From: Polynucleobacter necessarius
GTDB taxonomy: Bacteria > Pseudomonadota > Gammaproteobacteria > Burkholderiales > Burkholderiaceae
Length of the DNA: 64,000 bases
Reading direction: 5' to 3'
Assembly: GCF_900095205.1 (NCBI RefSeq)
Contig: NZ_LT606951.1
Location: forward strand, 1,426,001 to 1,490,000
Positions 1 to 9,449 of this stretch are shown piece after piece. The first letter of the stretch is position 1. Each line of letters starts with the position of its first letter. A model generated the notes under the pieces. It saw nothing but the letters and a program-made list of their open reading frames with translations, had not been told where the DNA came from and did no database searches. The translations under genes and the position numbers were made by a program.

Positions 1-44
1 TTAAATAAAGGATTCTCTTTGGAGGTAATGAGATCGAAGTTCAT
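1..44 (-). CDS. TrmH/SpoU-family RNA methyltransferase, first 14 codons only
   Basis: An ATG at 44 opens a frame that runs off the left edge of the window and reads MNFDLITSKENPLF. The 'ITSxxNPLFK' opening is typical of TrmH-type rRNA 2'-O-methyltransferases. The start lies 3 bases after the rnhB stop in the same direction, and such a methyltransferase commonly follows rnhB in Burkholderiales, so it should be the last visible member of the lpx operon. Only the N-terminus is visible, so the assignment rests on a short motif and on context. Confidence 0.55.
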   Translation of the reverse strand, partial: MNFDLITSKENPLF

Positions 45-47
45 AGC

Positions 48-641
48 TTAATTTGCAATGGATTCCAATACCTTACGAACTGGTGAAAAACTACGTCGAT
101 GTTGATCGCACGCACCATATTGCTGGAGAGCTGCAAAATGGGCTTCTGTTGGATAACCCATATGTTGTGCAAACCTATACTCGGGATGACGTTCATGCAA
201 AGCCACCATCTGACGATCGCGCGTCACTTTAGCAATAATAGAAGCCGCAGAAATCGCTGGTTCTTTCGCATCGCCCTTCACAATTGCCTCCGCCGAAATT
301 GGCAACTCTGGGCAGCGATTGCCATCAATCAATGCTTTCTCAGGCCAAGCACCCATACGAATGGTGAGATCTTCAATGGCACGGCGCATAGCCAGCATGG
401 TAGCCTGAAGAATATTGATCTCATCAATCTCAGCAGGGCTTGCCTCACCAATACCCCAGGCTTTCGACCTCTCCAAGATCTGCTGGTAGAGAAATTCACG
501 TCGAGCAGCGGTCAATTTCTTGGAGTCTTTTAATCCTTCAATCGGATTATTGGGATCAAGCACTACAGCACCAGCGACCACTGCGCCAACCAATGGTCCG
601 CACCCCGCTTCATCCACACCGCAGACCCAAATCATCTTCAT
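48..641 (-). CDS. rnhB: Ribonuclease HII
   Basis: This enzyme cleaves the RNA strand of RNA-DNA hybrids and removes single ribonucleotides left in DNA. At 197 residues it has the usual size. The first acidic pair is in GVDEAGCG (Asp10, Glu11), a further Asp in ALIDGNRC (about 106) and the last in AKVTRD (about 142), which together form the metal site known for the family. Its ATG overlaps the lpxB stop as ATGA, indicating translational coupling at the end of the lpx operon, an arrangement also known in other proteobacteria. Confidence 0.95.
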   Translation of the reverse strand: MKMIWVCGVDEAGCGPLVGAVVAGAVVLDPNNPIEGLKDSKKLTAARREFLYQQILERSKAWGIGEASPAEIDEINILQATMLAMRRAIEDLTIRMGAWPEKALIDGNRCPELPISAEAIVKGDAKEPAISAASIIAKVTRDRQMVALHERHPEYRFAQHMGYPTEAHFAALQQYGACDQHRRSFSPVRKVLESIAN

Positions 642-1840
642 ATCGATTGGGACTTGCGATGGTTTGCGATCGTCTGAGCGACTGCTTGTGCTACCAGCAA
701 ACCTGTGGGACGCCGCAGAGTTTCATGCATATGAGAGAAACGCTCTTTCAATGCGGCAACTTTGGTTGGATGCTCCAACCAATCTAGTACAGCATTTGCT
801 AATTTTTCAGGAGTAGCGTCATCTTGCAATAGTTCTGGCACAACAAACCCCCCGCATAAGATATTCGGCAGACCGACATAAGGTAAATAACCTTGCCGCT
901 TCATGATTTGCGCGGTTAACCAGGGCACCTTATATGAAATCACCATGGGCTTTTTCCATAAGGCAGCTTGCAAAGTCGCTGTTCCGCTCGCAATCAAGAC
1001 CACATCAGATGCCTCCAACACTTCATCGGCCATCCCGTCAAGCAAGTGAATCTGAATATCTGGATTCGCATCCTTAGTCTTAAGCAAAAGCTGTTCAAGC
1101 GGCTCGCGCAATCGGGGGGTTGCTACCGGAATTAAAAAATGAAGCTTTTGACCTTTTAATCTCTCACTCAATAACTGCATGGCTTCAAAAAAAACTGGGG
1201 CAATCAGCTCAATTTCAGAACCACGACTACCAGGGAGTACTGCTACTAGGATTCCATCAAGCGATGCGGCATCTAAATGGAGGGTCTTGGCAATGATTTT
1301 TCTTGCGCTAGCAGTATTAGGCTCTAGCGGAATATCGCTTGCTAAAAGATGCCCCACATAAGTGGATGCCACCCCTACACGATCATAGATTTCAGTTTCA
1401 AAAGGAAATATGCACAGCATACGCTCTACTGCTTGAGCGATCTTCTTAATGCGCCCTGCCCTCCAAGCCCAAATAGATGGCGACACCAAATGTAAAGTTG
1501 GAATACCGGCTTTACGCAATTGCAGCTCAACACCTAAATTAAAGTCCGGAGCATCAATGCCCAAATAGACATCGGGTCGCCCCTCATTGAGAAGATGATG
1601 GATAAGCTCTTTGCGTAAACTCAAAATAGCAGGAAGCTGTTTAATGGCTTCAACATAACCGCGTACGCTCAATGTTTCCATTGGCCAATCGGAGCGCATA
1701 CCTTCTGCCTGCATGCGTGGGCCACCAATACCATACACCTCAAGCCCAGACATATTTGGACTCTGATTAAGCGCACTCAGCACTGGTGCAGCCAGCAAAT
1801 CACCAGAAGGTTCGCCTGCTACACAAGCTAACTTTGGCAA
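638..1840 (-). CDS. lpxB: Lipid-A-disaccharide synthase
   Basis: A GT19 glycosyltransferase that condenses UDP-2,3-diacylglucosamine with lipid X to make the lipid A disaccharide at the inner membrane. The N-terminal motif [15 protein letters not shown] is diagnostic, as are the PSIWAWR and LPGSRGSEI segments. The frame stays open upstream to 1945, but that part lies inside lpxA and reads as low-complexity leucine. The best start is the TTG at 1840, 10 bases after the lpxA stop, giving [13 protein letters not shown] and about 400 residues. A TTG start is therefore proposed. It overlaps rnhB by 4 bases downstream. Confidence 0.93.
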   Translation of the reverse strand: MPKLACVAGEPSGDLLAAPVLSALNQSPNMSGLEVYGIGGPRMQAEGMRSDWPMETLSVRGYVEAIKQLPAILSLRKELIHHLLNEGRPDVYLGIDAPDFNLGVELQLRKAGIPTLHLVSPSIWAWRAGRIKKIAQAVERMLCIFPFETEIYDRVGVASTYVGHLLASDIPLEPNTASARKIIAKTLHLDAASLDGILVAVLPGSRGSEIELIAPVFFEAMQLLSERLKGQKLHFLIPVATPRLREPLEQLLLKTKDANPDIQIHLLDGMADEVLEASDVVLIASGTATLQAALWKKPMVISYKVPWLTAQIMKRQGYLPYVGLPNILCGGFVVPELLQDDATPEKLANAVLDWLEHPTKVAALKERFSHMHETLRRPTGLLVAQAVAQTIANHRKSQSI

Positions 1841-1850
1841 AGTAGTTCCG

Positions 1851-2651
1851 TTACCGAATGATGCCGCGGCGCGTTGAAGCGGCAATGAAGTCGTGAAACT
1901 GTGCGAGCTTCTCAGCAGTAGCAGCATCATCAGCAGATGCAACAACCATCTTCTGAATTTCTACTTTAGCGTCTTTAAAACTCAGTCCGTCCTTATAGAG
2001 AACTTTATATGCTTGACGTAATGCCGAGATGGTCTCGCTTGAAAAACCTCGACGCTTTAAGCCCTCAACATTGATGCCATGAGGCGAAGCTCTATCCCCA
2101 GTAGCAATCACAAAGGGAGGAATATTTTGTCCTAACGCAGATGCACCGCCCAACATCGCATGCTGACCAATTCGAACAAACTGATGTACGCCAGACATAC
2201 CGCCCACAATGGCCCAATCCCCTACCTGGACATGCCCAGCTATTTGCGCGTTGCTGGAGAAAATGGTGTGATTACCGACTTGGCAATCGTGGGCAATATG
2301 CACATACGCCATAATCCAGTTGTCGTTTCCAATCCGAGTAATGCCTTCATCCTGTGATGTGCCAGTATGGATCGTTGTGAATTCTCGAACGGTATTACGA
2401 TCGCCAATAATTAATTGGGTTAGCTCGCCGCGGTATTTCATATCTTGTGGAGGACCACCAATAGCAGCAAAGTGGGCAAAGTGGTTCTCTTTACCAATAG
2501 TGGTGTAGCCTTCAATAACAGTATGCGAGCCTACTTTTGTACCTGCACCAATCTTTACATTAGGACCAATTACGGAATATGGCCCTACTTCAACATCACT
2601 AGCTAGCTCAGCCTTACCGTCTACCACAGCAGATGCATGAATCCGAGTCAT
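1851..2651 (-). CDS. lpxA: UDP-N-acetylglucosamine acyltransferase
   Basis: Catalyses the first step of lipid A synthesis, transfer of a 3-hydroxyacyl chain from ACP to UDP-GlcNAc. The protein is a left-handed beta-helix with clear hexapeptide repeats (for example [16 protein letters not shown]). The catalytic His lies in the [12 protein letters not shown] segment. The open frame extends 9 codons upstream, but the ATG at 2651 ([12 protein letters not shown]) overlaps the fabZ stop as TAATG and gives 266 residues, the normal length, so I choose it. It sits between fabZ and lpxB in the lpx operon. Confidence 0.95.
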   Translation of the reverse strand: MTRIHASAVVDGKAELASDVEVGPYSVIGPNVKIGAGTKVGSHTVIEGYTTIGKENHFAHFAAIGGPPQDMKYRGELTQLIIGDRNTVREFTTIHTGTSQDEGITRIGNDNWIMAYVHIAHDCQVGNHTIFSSNAQIAGHVQVGDWAIVGGMSGVHQFVRIGQHAMLGGASALGQNIPPFVIATGDRASPHGINVEGLKRRGFSSETISALRQAYKVLYKDGLSFKDAKVEIQKMVVASADDAATAEKLAQFHDFIAASTRRGIIR

Positions 2652-3121
2652 TACGCGCCTTTCGTACGTACCGCACAAGTGATATTAGCTTCAGCTGCGA
2701 TCTCGCCATCGACTGTTGCTTGAACAGAGGACTTATATATACCAGCACGACCGCGCTCTAACTTAGCCGTCATGATCAACTGATCTCCTGGTAATACCGG
2801 CTTCTTAAACCGGGCCCCATCAATACCAGCGAAGTAGCAAATAGCATCTTCCGCCCGCTCCTCGGAGAGGATTAATAAAGCTGCGGTTTGAGCCAATGCT
2901 TCAATGATCAATACCCCAGGCATCACTGGAAAATCTGGAAAGTGGCCTTGAAAGAAAGGCTCATTCATTGTGACATTTTTTAACGCAGTAATGCTTTCAC
3001 GCGGAGTAGTAATGCTTTCACGCGGAGTGATTTCCAGCACACGATCAACCAATAAAAATGGATAACGATGCGGTAGCAATTTAAGAATTTTATGAATATC
3101 GATTGCAATTGGTGTGCTCAT
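2651..3121 (-). CDS. fabZ: 3-hydroxyacyl-[ACP] dehydratase FabZ with a 7-residue tandem duplication
   Basis: A hot-dog-fold dehydratase of type II fatty acid synthesis that converts 3-hydroxyacyl-ACP to trans-2-enoyl-ACP. The active-site His is in [12 protein letters not shown] and the Glu in LIIEALAQ. The N-terminus [18 protein letters not shown] is standard. Immediately after this the seven residues TPRESIT occur twice in tandem, caused by a 21-bp in-frame DNA duplication, so the protein is 156 rather than about 149 residues. The insertion lies before [12 protein letters not shown], away from the catalytic motif, and the gene is otherwise intact. It is coupled to lpxA by a TAATG overlap. 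Confidence 0.94.
   Translation of the reverse strand: MSTPIAIDIHKILKLLPHRYPFLLVDRVLEITPRESITTPRESITALKNVTMNEPFFQGHFPDFPVMPGVLIIEALAQTAALLILSEERAEDAICYFAGIDGARFKKPVLPGDQLIMTAKLERGRAGIYKSSVQATVDGEIAAEANITCAVRTKGA
2988..3029 (-). repeat. 21-bp tandem duplication inside fabZ
   Basis: Bases 2988-3008 are repeated at 3009-3029 with only the last base different. Because the unit is 21 bp the reading frame is kept and TPRESIT is duplicated in FabZ. The near identity suggests a recent slippage event. Confidence 0.9.
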
Positions 3122-3167
3122 AAATGACCCGCTAAAAAGTAAAAATGAATTGTAGTTCTACAGAATC

Positions 3168-4235
3168 CTACGACTCTGTAGATTTGTTTTTATCCAGCAA
3201 GCGCAAGCGCTGACGTATTTTATCTAGACCACGCAAAATTGCCGCGTTTTTCGCCCATGCAGCATGGAGCATGGATGGGTAAACACCCGTGAAATGCTGT
3301 CCTGGCTCATTAATAGAGCGCATAATCGGGGTATTGCCAGAAACCGTGGTTCTATCAGCAATCGTGAGATGGCCTGCGAAATTTGCCGACCCGCCAATGA
3401 TGCAGAAATTACCAATTTTGGTACTTCCGGATATACCAGCACATCCAGCGATAACACAACAATTTCCGACAATCACATTGTGTGCAATTTGTACCTGATT
3501 ATCAATCTTAGTTCCTGCACCAATTACCGTGTCAGTCATTGCTCCACGATCAATCGTGGTAGATGCGCCAATCTCAACATCATTGCCAATGACTACACGG
3601 CCAGTCTGAGGAATCTTCACCCATTCTCCGCCAGTCGCAGAAAAATCGGAAGCAAATCCAAAACCATCCGCCCCAATTACAGCGCCACTATGAATAATGC
3701 AACGCTCACCTATTTGAGTGTTGTTATAGATTGAGGCCGACGGATAGATCAGCGTATCGCTTCCAATAACACTATCTTGAGCAATACTGGTATTACCCAA
3801 TATAGAAACGCGCTCACCCAACTTCACTCTCGCCCCAATTTGTACGAAAGGCCCGATATGACATGAAGTCGGAATAATGGCTGTGGGGTCAACTACCGCA
3901 CTCGGATGCACTCCAGCGGGATAAATTGGGCCACTTGCTTTGGCAAAATGCTGAGCCATCCTAGCAAAGGTAGCATAGGGATTTTTAGAAACAAAATAGG
4001 TGCGCTTATTTGAGTTTGCGCCAAGGTTGGCTTGCAAATACTCTAAATCGGCTTGACTAACAATTAACGCTCCGGCGTTACTATTGCTGGCTTGCTGTCT
4101 GTAAAGCGGATTGAAAAGGAAGGATATCTGATCGGATTGCGCCCGCTCCAACGGAGCGAGACCTGACAATTCGAGGGAGCTCTCCCCCATCAAACTTGTT
4201 TGAAACTGTTCGGCCAGCTCAATGGCGGTCAGCAT
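3168..4235 (-). CDS. lpxD: UDP-3-O-(3-hydroxyacyl)glucosamine N-acyltransferase
   Basis: The third enzyme of lipid A synthesis, which adds the N-linked hydroxyacyl chain. At 355 residues it has the standard architecture: an N-terminal uridine-binding domain (about 1-100), a left-handed beta-helix of hexapeptide repeats (about 110-310) and a short C-terminal helix. The catalytic His is expected in the [16 protein letters not shown] segment, where a His follows QIA. It lies between skp and fabZ, in the bamA-skp-lpxD-fabZ-lpxA-lpxB order conserved across proteobacteria. The 47-base gap to fabZ shows no terminator. Confidence 0.95.
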   Translation of the reverse strand: MLTAIELAEQFQTSLMGESSLELSGLAPLERAQSDQISFLFNPLYRQQASNSNAGALIVSQADLEYLQANLGANSNKRTYFVSKNPYATFARMAQHFAKASGPIYPAGVHPSAVVDPTAIIPTSCHIGPFVQIGARVKLGERVSILGNTSIAQDSVIGSDTLIYPSASIYNNTQIGERCIIHSGAVIGADGFGFASDFSATGGEWVKIPQTGRVVIGNDVEIGASTTIDRGAMTDTVIGAGTKIDNQVQIAHNVIVGNCCVIAGCAGISGSTKIGNFCIIGGSANFAGHLTIADRTTVSGNTPIMRSINEPGQHFTGVYPSMLHAAWAKNAAILRGLDKIRQRLRLLDKNKSTES

Positions 4236-4240
4236 AAAGC

Positions 4241-4768
4241 TTACTTCTGGCTATTTAAAGCCTTGATAACATCATCGGTAACATCAGCCTTAGGACTGAC
4301 ATAAGCCGCTTCCTGAACAATGATGTCTATTTTTCTTTGCTCTGCAATTTGCTTTAATACTGCATTCGCTTTTTCAGCAATCTTGGCACGCTCTTCAAAA
4401 GTGCGCTGATTTAGATCCTCAGTAAATTCACGTTGTTTGCGTTGAAGTTCACGATCTTGATCTGCCAACTCACGTTGACGACGCACGCGCTCAGCCTCAT
4501 TCATTACCGCTGCATCGCGATCCAACTTCTCAGCGGCAGACTTAATTTTTTGAGCGCTATCACGCAAATCGTTCTGACGCTTAGTAAATTCATTTTGCAA
4601 ACGTGTTTGCATTGCCTTAGCAAGGTTGGACTCATTAAATACTTTCTCAGAGTTCACAACGGCAACACGTGTATCAGCATCTTGCGCAAAAACCTGTGGA
4701 GCAGAAATCGCTGACACGGCAGCAAAGATGCCAACTTGAATCCATTTATAAGATTGATAAAACTTCAT
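4241..4768 (-). CDS. skp: OmpH/Skp-family periplasmic chaperone
   Basis: A periplasmic holdase that keeps unfolded outer-membrane proteins soluble on their way to the BAM complex. The ATG at 4768 (MKFYQSYKW) is preceded by an AAGGAAAG ribosome-binding site and starts a signal peptide ending near VFAQDA. A longer reading from a TTG at 4786 would lack that site. The mature part is a long, charged coiled coil (about residues 45-130) typical of Skp tentacles, flanked by the [10 protein letters not shown] and [15 protein letters not shown] beta-strands of the trimer body. It lies directly between bamA and lpxD. Confidence 0.9.
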   Translation of the reverse strand: MKFYQSYKWIQVGIFAAVSAISAPQVFAQDADTRVAVVNSEKVFNESNLAKAMQTRLQNEFTKRQNDLRDSAQKIKSAAEKLDRDAAVMNEAERVRRQRELADQDRELQRKQREFTEDLNQRTFEERAKIAEKANAVLKQIAEQRKIDIIVQEAAYVSPKADVTDDVIKALNSQK

Positions 4769-4786
4769 AAAACTTTCCTTAAACAA

Positions 4787-7135
4787 TTAAAACGCTGTAC
4801 CAACCTGGAACTGTAAGCGCTGGATGTTATCCGTTGGCTGTGACTTATACGGAATACCATAGCTAAACTTCAAAGGCCCAAGCGGCGATATCCATGATAA
4901 ACCCAATCCATAGGAGTATCTAAGAACTAAATTGATATTCTGCCCAAAGGCGTTACCACCATCCACGAAGGTAAATAAACGCAAGGTTTTATCAGCGCCA
5001 GACCCCGGTACCGGGAAGGTGTATTCCACATTGCCCACAATTTTGGACTGGCCGCCAGTTGGCTGATACTCATTAATAGTGGTGTTGTAGTACTGCGGTC
5101 CAAGAGACCCTGGTGAATAACCGCGGACAGAACCAATACCGCCGACATAGTAATTCTTAGTAATTGGGGAGGGGTTATTGCCGTAGGCTTGACCGTATCC
5201 AACCTCGCCATTAAATGAAAAGATATTGTCCTTAGAGAACGAGTGATACTTTTGGTATTGACCGAAAAGACGATAAAAGGTCATATTGCCCGCCGGCGTA
5301 CCAGCCTCAGCCGATAACTGCTCTAAGGAGCCGCTAGATGGAATCAACGTGCTATCACGACCATCTCGCGCCCAACCAATCGCAATGGGGACATTATAAG
5401 TATTTACAGTACCCGGATATCCTGGAGCTGCAACTCCATAGCTTTGCGCATAAGCCAAATAAGGGACTGGCGTATTGGAGGTTGTCTGGATTTGAAACGC
5501 TTCAATTCCAGTACCGAAAAAGACTCTATCAACCTCAGTGTAAGGAACGCCAAATTTTATATTCGAGCCAACTGATTTAATTTGGTAATCGGGATCGCCA
5601 ACGTAATAGAGTGGTTTTGATGATCTATAAAAAAGGTCTGTAAAGCGACTAATCCCATCCTCTGTGAAATAAGGATCGTAATTTGAGAGCGCTAGATTCT
5701 GATTGATCTTACCGATAGAGAAATTTAAACCAATCGACGTACCAGTACCAAAGGCATTGTCCTGGTTGACACCCACAGACAAAATAAGTTTCTCAGTTGA
5801 GGAAAAACCAGCACCAAGTGTTATAGCGCCAGTTGGTTTTTCAGTAACCTTTACATTCACATCCACCTGATCCGGGGAGCCAGGAACATCCTCTGTTGTG
5901 ATATCCGTCTCTGTAAAGTAACCCAAACGGCCCAAGCGCTTTTTAGAAAGCTCGATCTTGTCGCTATCAAACCATGAACTTTCAAACTGGCGCATTTCTC
6001 GGCGGATAACAATATCACGCGTCTTAGCATTCCCGGAGATTGCAACCTGACGAACATAAATACGACGGCCTGGATCAACAACCAATGTGAGGTCAACCTC
6101 TGCCACGTCTCGGCGAATATCGGGTTGCGGATTAATAGTTGCAAATGCATAACCATAGGAGCCCAAAACCTCGGCAATCGCTTTAGTACTCTCAGTTAGA
6201 CGAGCGGATGAGAAAGTATCGCCAGCCTTCAAGGTAATCAACTGCTTAAGCTCAGCCTCTTTGCCCAAAGTTTCACCAGCTAAGCGCACATCCTTGACTG
6301 TGAATTTTTTACCTTCTCGAATACTTATCGTGAGGTAAATGCCTTTTTTATTGGGGGTAATAGATACTTGTGTTGATTCGATCACGAACTCAAGATAACC
6401 ACGATTGAGGTAGTAGGAACGAATGGATTCAAGATCAGCAGTGAGTTTTTGTTTTGAATAGAGGTTGTCTTTGCTATACCAAGATAACCAGCCACCCGTC
6501 CTTAACTGCATCTCACTTCTCAAATTACTTTCACTGAACTCTTCATTGCCAATAAAATTAATTTCTTGAATTTTGGCAATGGGTCCTTCATCGACATTAA
6601 AGTAAACGGCCACTTGATTTCGCTCAAGAGGGGTAACCGTGGCAACAATTTCTGCCGCATACATCCCCTTACCAACGTATGAGCGCTTTAACTCCTGTTC
6701 AGCCTTATCAATTAATGCTTTGTCATAAAAACGCGCTTCAGCTACGCCAACCGCTTTTAAAGACTTACGCACCATTTCGGGGTCAAATTCTTTCATGCCC
6801 GTAAATTCAATACGAGAAATCGTCGAACGCTCTTCAACAATCACAATCAGAATATTGCCTTGCGCCTGAATCTGAACATCCCTAAAAAAACCAGTGCCGT
6901 AGAGCGCTTTAATTGCCTCGGTACCTTTTTCATCGGTAAATGTTTCACCTACCTGCACAGGTAAATAACTAAATACGGTACCAGGTTCGACGCGCTGTAA
7001 ACCTTCAACACGAATATCTTTCACCACAAAAGAACCTGCTGCCGAGGCATTCAAACTCAATCCCAAAGCAAAAATCGTGAGAGTTTGAGTAATGAAGCGA
7101 ACAAAAATACGGGAAGAATGTGTCAGAGAATTCAA
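4787..7135 (-). CDS. bamA: Outer membrane protein assembly factor BamA
   Basis: The central Omp85 subunit of the BAM complex, which inserts beta-barrels into the outer membrane. After a signal peptide ending near NASAAGS come five POTRA domains (about residues 32-430), then a 16-strand barrel. The conserved loop-6 motif is present as VRGYSPGSLGPQ and the protein ends in a C-terminal Phe (QVGTAF), as expected for an outer-membrane barrel. The 782-residue length is normal. No ATG is available near the start. The best start is a TTG at 7135 that overlaps the rseP stop as TTGA, so the start codon is unusual for such an essential gene. Confidence 0.95.
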   Translation of the reverse strand: MNSLTHSSRIFVRFITQTLTIFALGLSLNASAAGSFVVKDIRVEGLQRVEPGTVFSYLPVQVGETFTDEKGTEAIKALYGTGFFRDVQIQAQGNILIVIVEERSTISRIEFTGMKEFDPEMVRKSLKAVGVAEARFYDKALIDKAEQELKRSYVGKGMYAAEIVATVTPLERNQVAVYFNVDEGPIAKIQEINFIGNEEFSESNLRSEMQLRTGGWLSWYSKDNLYSKQKLTADLESIRSYYLNRGYLEFVIESTQVSITPNKKGIYLTISIREGKKFTVKDVRLAGETLGKEAELKQLITLKAGDTFSSARLTESTKAIAEVLGSYGYAFATINPQPDIRRDVAEVDLTLVVDPGRRIYVRQVAISGNAKTRDIVIRREMRQFESSWFDSDKIELSKKRLGRLGYFTETDITTEDVPGSPDQVDVNVKVTEKPTGAITLGAGFSSTEKLILSVGVNQDNAFGTGTSIGLNFSIGKINQNLALSNYDPYFTEDGISRFTDLFYRSSKPLYYVGDPDYQIKSVGSNIKFGVPYTEVDRVFFGTGIEAFQIQTTSNTPVPYLAYAQSYGVAAPGYPGTVNTYNVPIAIGWARDGRDSTLIPSSGSLEQLSAEAGTPAGNMTFYRLFGQYQKYHSFSKDNIFSFNGEVGYGQAYGNNPSPITKNYYVGGIGSVRGYSPGSLGPQYYNTTINEYQPTGGQSKIVGNVEYTFPVPGSGADKTLRLFTFVDGGNAFGQNINLVLRYSYGLGLSWISPLGPLKFSYGIPYKSQPTDNIQRLQFQVGTAF

Positions 7136-8265
7136 GGCGAAATATAGCGTTGTAAATCGTTAAACAAGGCCAGTAGTGACATAGAAATCAGCAAAATGAA
7201 GCCCACTTTTTGGAGCTGTTCCTGCATTGATATCGTAATCCGCTTACCAGCGACCAACTCCCATGCATCATACAGTAGCTGACCCCCATCAAGCATGGGA
7301 AAAGGGAGTAAATTTAGTAAACCAATACTAATACTCATCATTGCTAAAAATGCTAAATACGGCTGCCAGCCTACCCGAGCCGTTTTACCAGCCATATCCG
7401 CAATACTCAGGGGTCCCCCCAACTGCTTAAGGGAGGTATTTCCAGTAAATAAGCCCACCATTAACCTAGCAGAAACCTTGGTAATTACCCACACTCGTTT
7501 CGAAGCAAATACCACGGCATCTACAGGCCCTAATTTCAGCTCGCCCCACTGGTCGATAGGGGTCAATACAGGCAGAATGCCCAGCGCTAGAATGGGGTCA
7601 CTTTCAGGGCTAATTTTGGGCAAATCTTTAGCATAAAAGGTCTTTATAAAACTACCACTTGAAGGATTCTGGATATCTAGGGCAAAACCCCTTTCGCCTG
7701 TAATCGAATCCATCAAGTTCCAACGCAATGAATTCCAGCTCAGTACAGGCTCAAATTCCCCAAAAGAGGGCATGTCATCTTTTGTAGAGTCCAAATCCAG
7801 CCAACCAACCACCCGATCGCCTTGAGTCAACCCTAATCTCGCAGCCACTGAATTTTCGGGTGGGCTTTGTATAAAGGCTGGTAGCTGAGGTGCACCAGTA
7901 AGGTAAATAAAAGCAAAGAAGATGATCGCCAATAAAAAATTGGCAAGGGGTCCGGCAGCCACAATCAGAGATCGTTGCCATAGCGGCTTTTGATCGAAAG
8001 CCTGGAGTTCTTCAGAGGATGGAATTACTTGCTGGCGGCCTCGACCATCTAATAACTTGACATAACCACCTAATGGGATGGGTGCCAATACCCATTCTGT
8101 TTTATTTTGTGCGTGATAGGTAAACAATGGTTTGCCAAAGCCAACCGCAAAACGAAGCACTCGAACCCCGCAACAACGAGCCGCTAAAAAATGTCCGAAC
8201 TCATGAAAGCTGACCAATACCCCTAGAGCCAATAAAAACGCAGCAAGAGTCACTATTGCTTGCAA
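7132..8265 (-). CDS. rseP: RIP-type site-2 zinc metalloprotease RseP
   Basis: An intramembrane protease that in relatives cleaves anti-sigma factor RseA and remnant signal peptides. The zinc site HEFGH is at about residues 21-25 in the first membrane segment and the second motif appears as NLLPFPMLDGGQL near residue 318. At 377 residues it is shorter than the roughly 450 residues usual for RseP. Only one PDZ-like region (about 130-220) is visible, so the second PDZ domain seems to be missing or much reduced. The likely start is TTG at 8265, 10-odd bases inside dxr. It lies in the usual dxr-rseP-bamA order. Confidence 0.9.
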   Translation of the reverse strand: MQAIVTLAAFLLALGVLVSFHEFGHFLAARCCGVRVLRFAVGFGKPLFTYHAQNKTEWVLAPIPLGGYVKLLDGRGRQQVIPSSEELQAFDQKPLWQRSLIVAAGPLANFLLAIIFFAFIYLTGAPQLPAFIQSPPENSVAARLGLTQGDRVVGWLDLDSTKDDMPSFGEFEPVLSWNSLRWNLMDSITGERGFALDIQNPSSGSFIKTFYAKDLPKISPESDPILALGILPVLTPIDQWGELKLGPVDAVVFASKRVWVITKVSARLMVGLFTGNTSLKQLGGPLSIADMAGKTARVGWQPYLAFLAMMSISIGLLNLLPFPMLDGGQLLYDAWELVAGKRITISMQEQLQKVGFILLISMSLLALFNDLQRYISP

Positions 8266-9449
8266 AGAATTTCCTTTATAAACTCTCGCGCCAATTGACG
8301 AGCGCGCGCATCGACATCCAAAATCAATTCCAGTGAATCCGCCTTCACAAAGGAGGCGGAGTGCAAGACTTTCTCGACGACCACTGGAATTTGTAAGTAC
8401 GGCAAACCTTCGTCCAAGAAAGCTGCCACGGCAATCTCGTTAGCAGCATTTAAAACTGCCGGCGCAGTATCCCCTGCTTTAGCGGCTGCAAATGCTAAAG
8501 AGAGGCAAGGGAAACGCTCAAGATCAGGCTCGGCAAAACTAAGGGCCGCCATCTGAGTCAAACTCAATGGCACTACACCCGCATCGATCCGCTCTGGCCA
8601 TGCCAAACCGTAGGCAATCGGAGTTCGCATATCCGGTTGACCCAATTGAGCCAACACTGAGCCATCCCGATAACGCACCATCGAATGTACAACGCTTTGT
8701 GGATGAATCAATACTTTGATTTTTTCTAACGGCAACCCAAACAACCAAAATGCCTCGATAACCTCAAGACCTTTATTCATCATCGTTGCAGAATCAACCG
8801 ATATTTTTCTGCCCATTACCCAATTTGGGTGCGCGCACGCCTGTGCCGGAGTAATACTTTCTAGCTGTTCTAAAGGCGTGTTTCTAAATGGCCCTCCCGA
8901 AGCCGTTAACCATAGCTCCTCGACACCTAGACTTGAATTAGCATCTGTAGAAAATTGACTTGATAGACACTGAAAGATTGCATTATGTTCGCTATCAATT
9001 GGTAGAAGCTCGCCACCACCTTGCTTCATAGCCTGCATAAATAAATCACCCGACATTACTAGGGCCTCTTTATTTGCTAGCAATACTCTTTTACCAGCTT
9101 GCGCAGCAGCTAATGCTGAAACCAATCCTGCTGCCCCAACAATAGCAGCCATTACAGTATCACAACCTGATTCGGTAACAGCAGTAACAAGGGCTTGAGA
9201 GCCACATAAGACTTCAGTATTGATTTTTTTCTCAAGCAAAAGCTTGCTTAAACGAAGTGCGCCATCTGGATCGGCTACAACTGCAATAGAAGGTTTAAAT
9301 TCAGCACACTGCTCTGTCAGCAAGTCAACTTGCTTTGCCGCAGTTAGAGCAACAACCTTAAAGCGATTCGGATGTGCCCGAACGACATTCAATGTATTGA
9401 CACCAATTGATCCGGTTGAGCCTAAGATGGCTACATGCTTCATTGACAT
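8253..9449 (-). CDS. dxr: 1-deoxy-D-xylulose 5-phosphate reductoisomerase
   Basis: The first committed enzyme of the MEP isoprenoid pathway, converting DXP to MEP with NADPH. The NADPH-binding start AILGSTGSIGVNTL is clear, the metal-binding acidic residues lie in LLPIDSEHNAIFQCL, and the substrate loop in LTASGGPFRNTP. The 398-residue length is normal. The ATG at 9449 overlaps the cdsA stop as TAATG and the 3' end overlaps rseP by 13 bases, so this is one tightly coupled operon. It supplies precursors used by the nearby uppS product. Confidence 0.96.
   Translation of the reverse strand: MSMKHVAILGSTGSIGVNTLNVVRAHPNRFKVVALTAAKQVDLLTEQCAEFKPSIAVVADPDGALRLSKLLLEKKINTEVLCGSQALVTAVTESGCDTVMAAIVGAAGLVSALAAAQAGKRVLLANKEALVMSGDLFMQAMKQGGGELLPIDSEHNAIFQCLSSQFSTDANSSLGVEELWLTASGGPFRNTPLEQLESITPAQACAHPNWVMGRKISVDSATMMNKGLEVIEAFWLFGLPLEKIKVLIHPQSVVHSMVRYRDGSVLAQLGQPDMRTPIAYGLAWPERIDAGVVPLSLTQMAALSFAEPDLERFPCLSLAFAAAKAGDTAPAVLNAANEIAVAAFLDEGLPYLQIPVVVEKVLHSASFVKADSLELILDVDARARQLAREFIKEILCKQ

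Noticed and set aside
99..533. Long plus-strand frame opposite rnhB
   Set aside because: It lies wholly across rnhB, has no ribosome-binding site and no family resemblance; it is a shadow of the real gene.
3264..3734. 156-codon plus-strand frame opposite lpxD
   Set aside because: Repeated Asn/Ser/Thr-rich content mirrors the hexapeptide repeats of lpxD on the other strand; no start signal.
5338..5580. Plus-strand frame opposite bamA
   Set aside because: Covered by the intact bamA barrel region and without supporting features.
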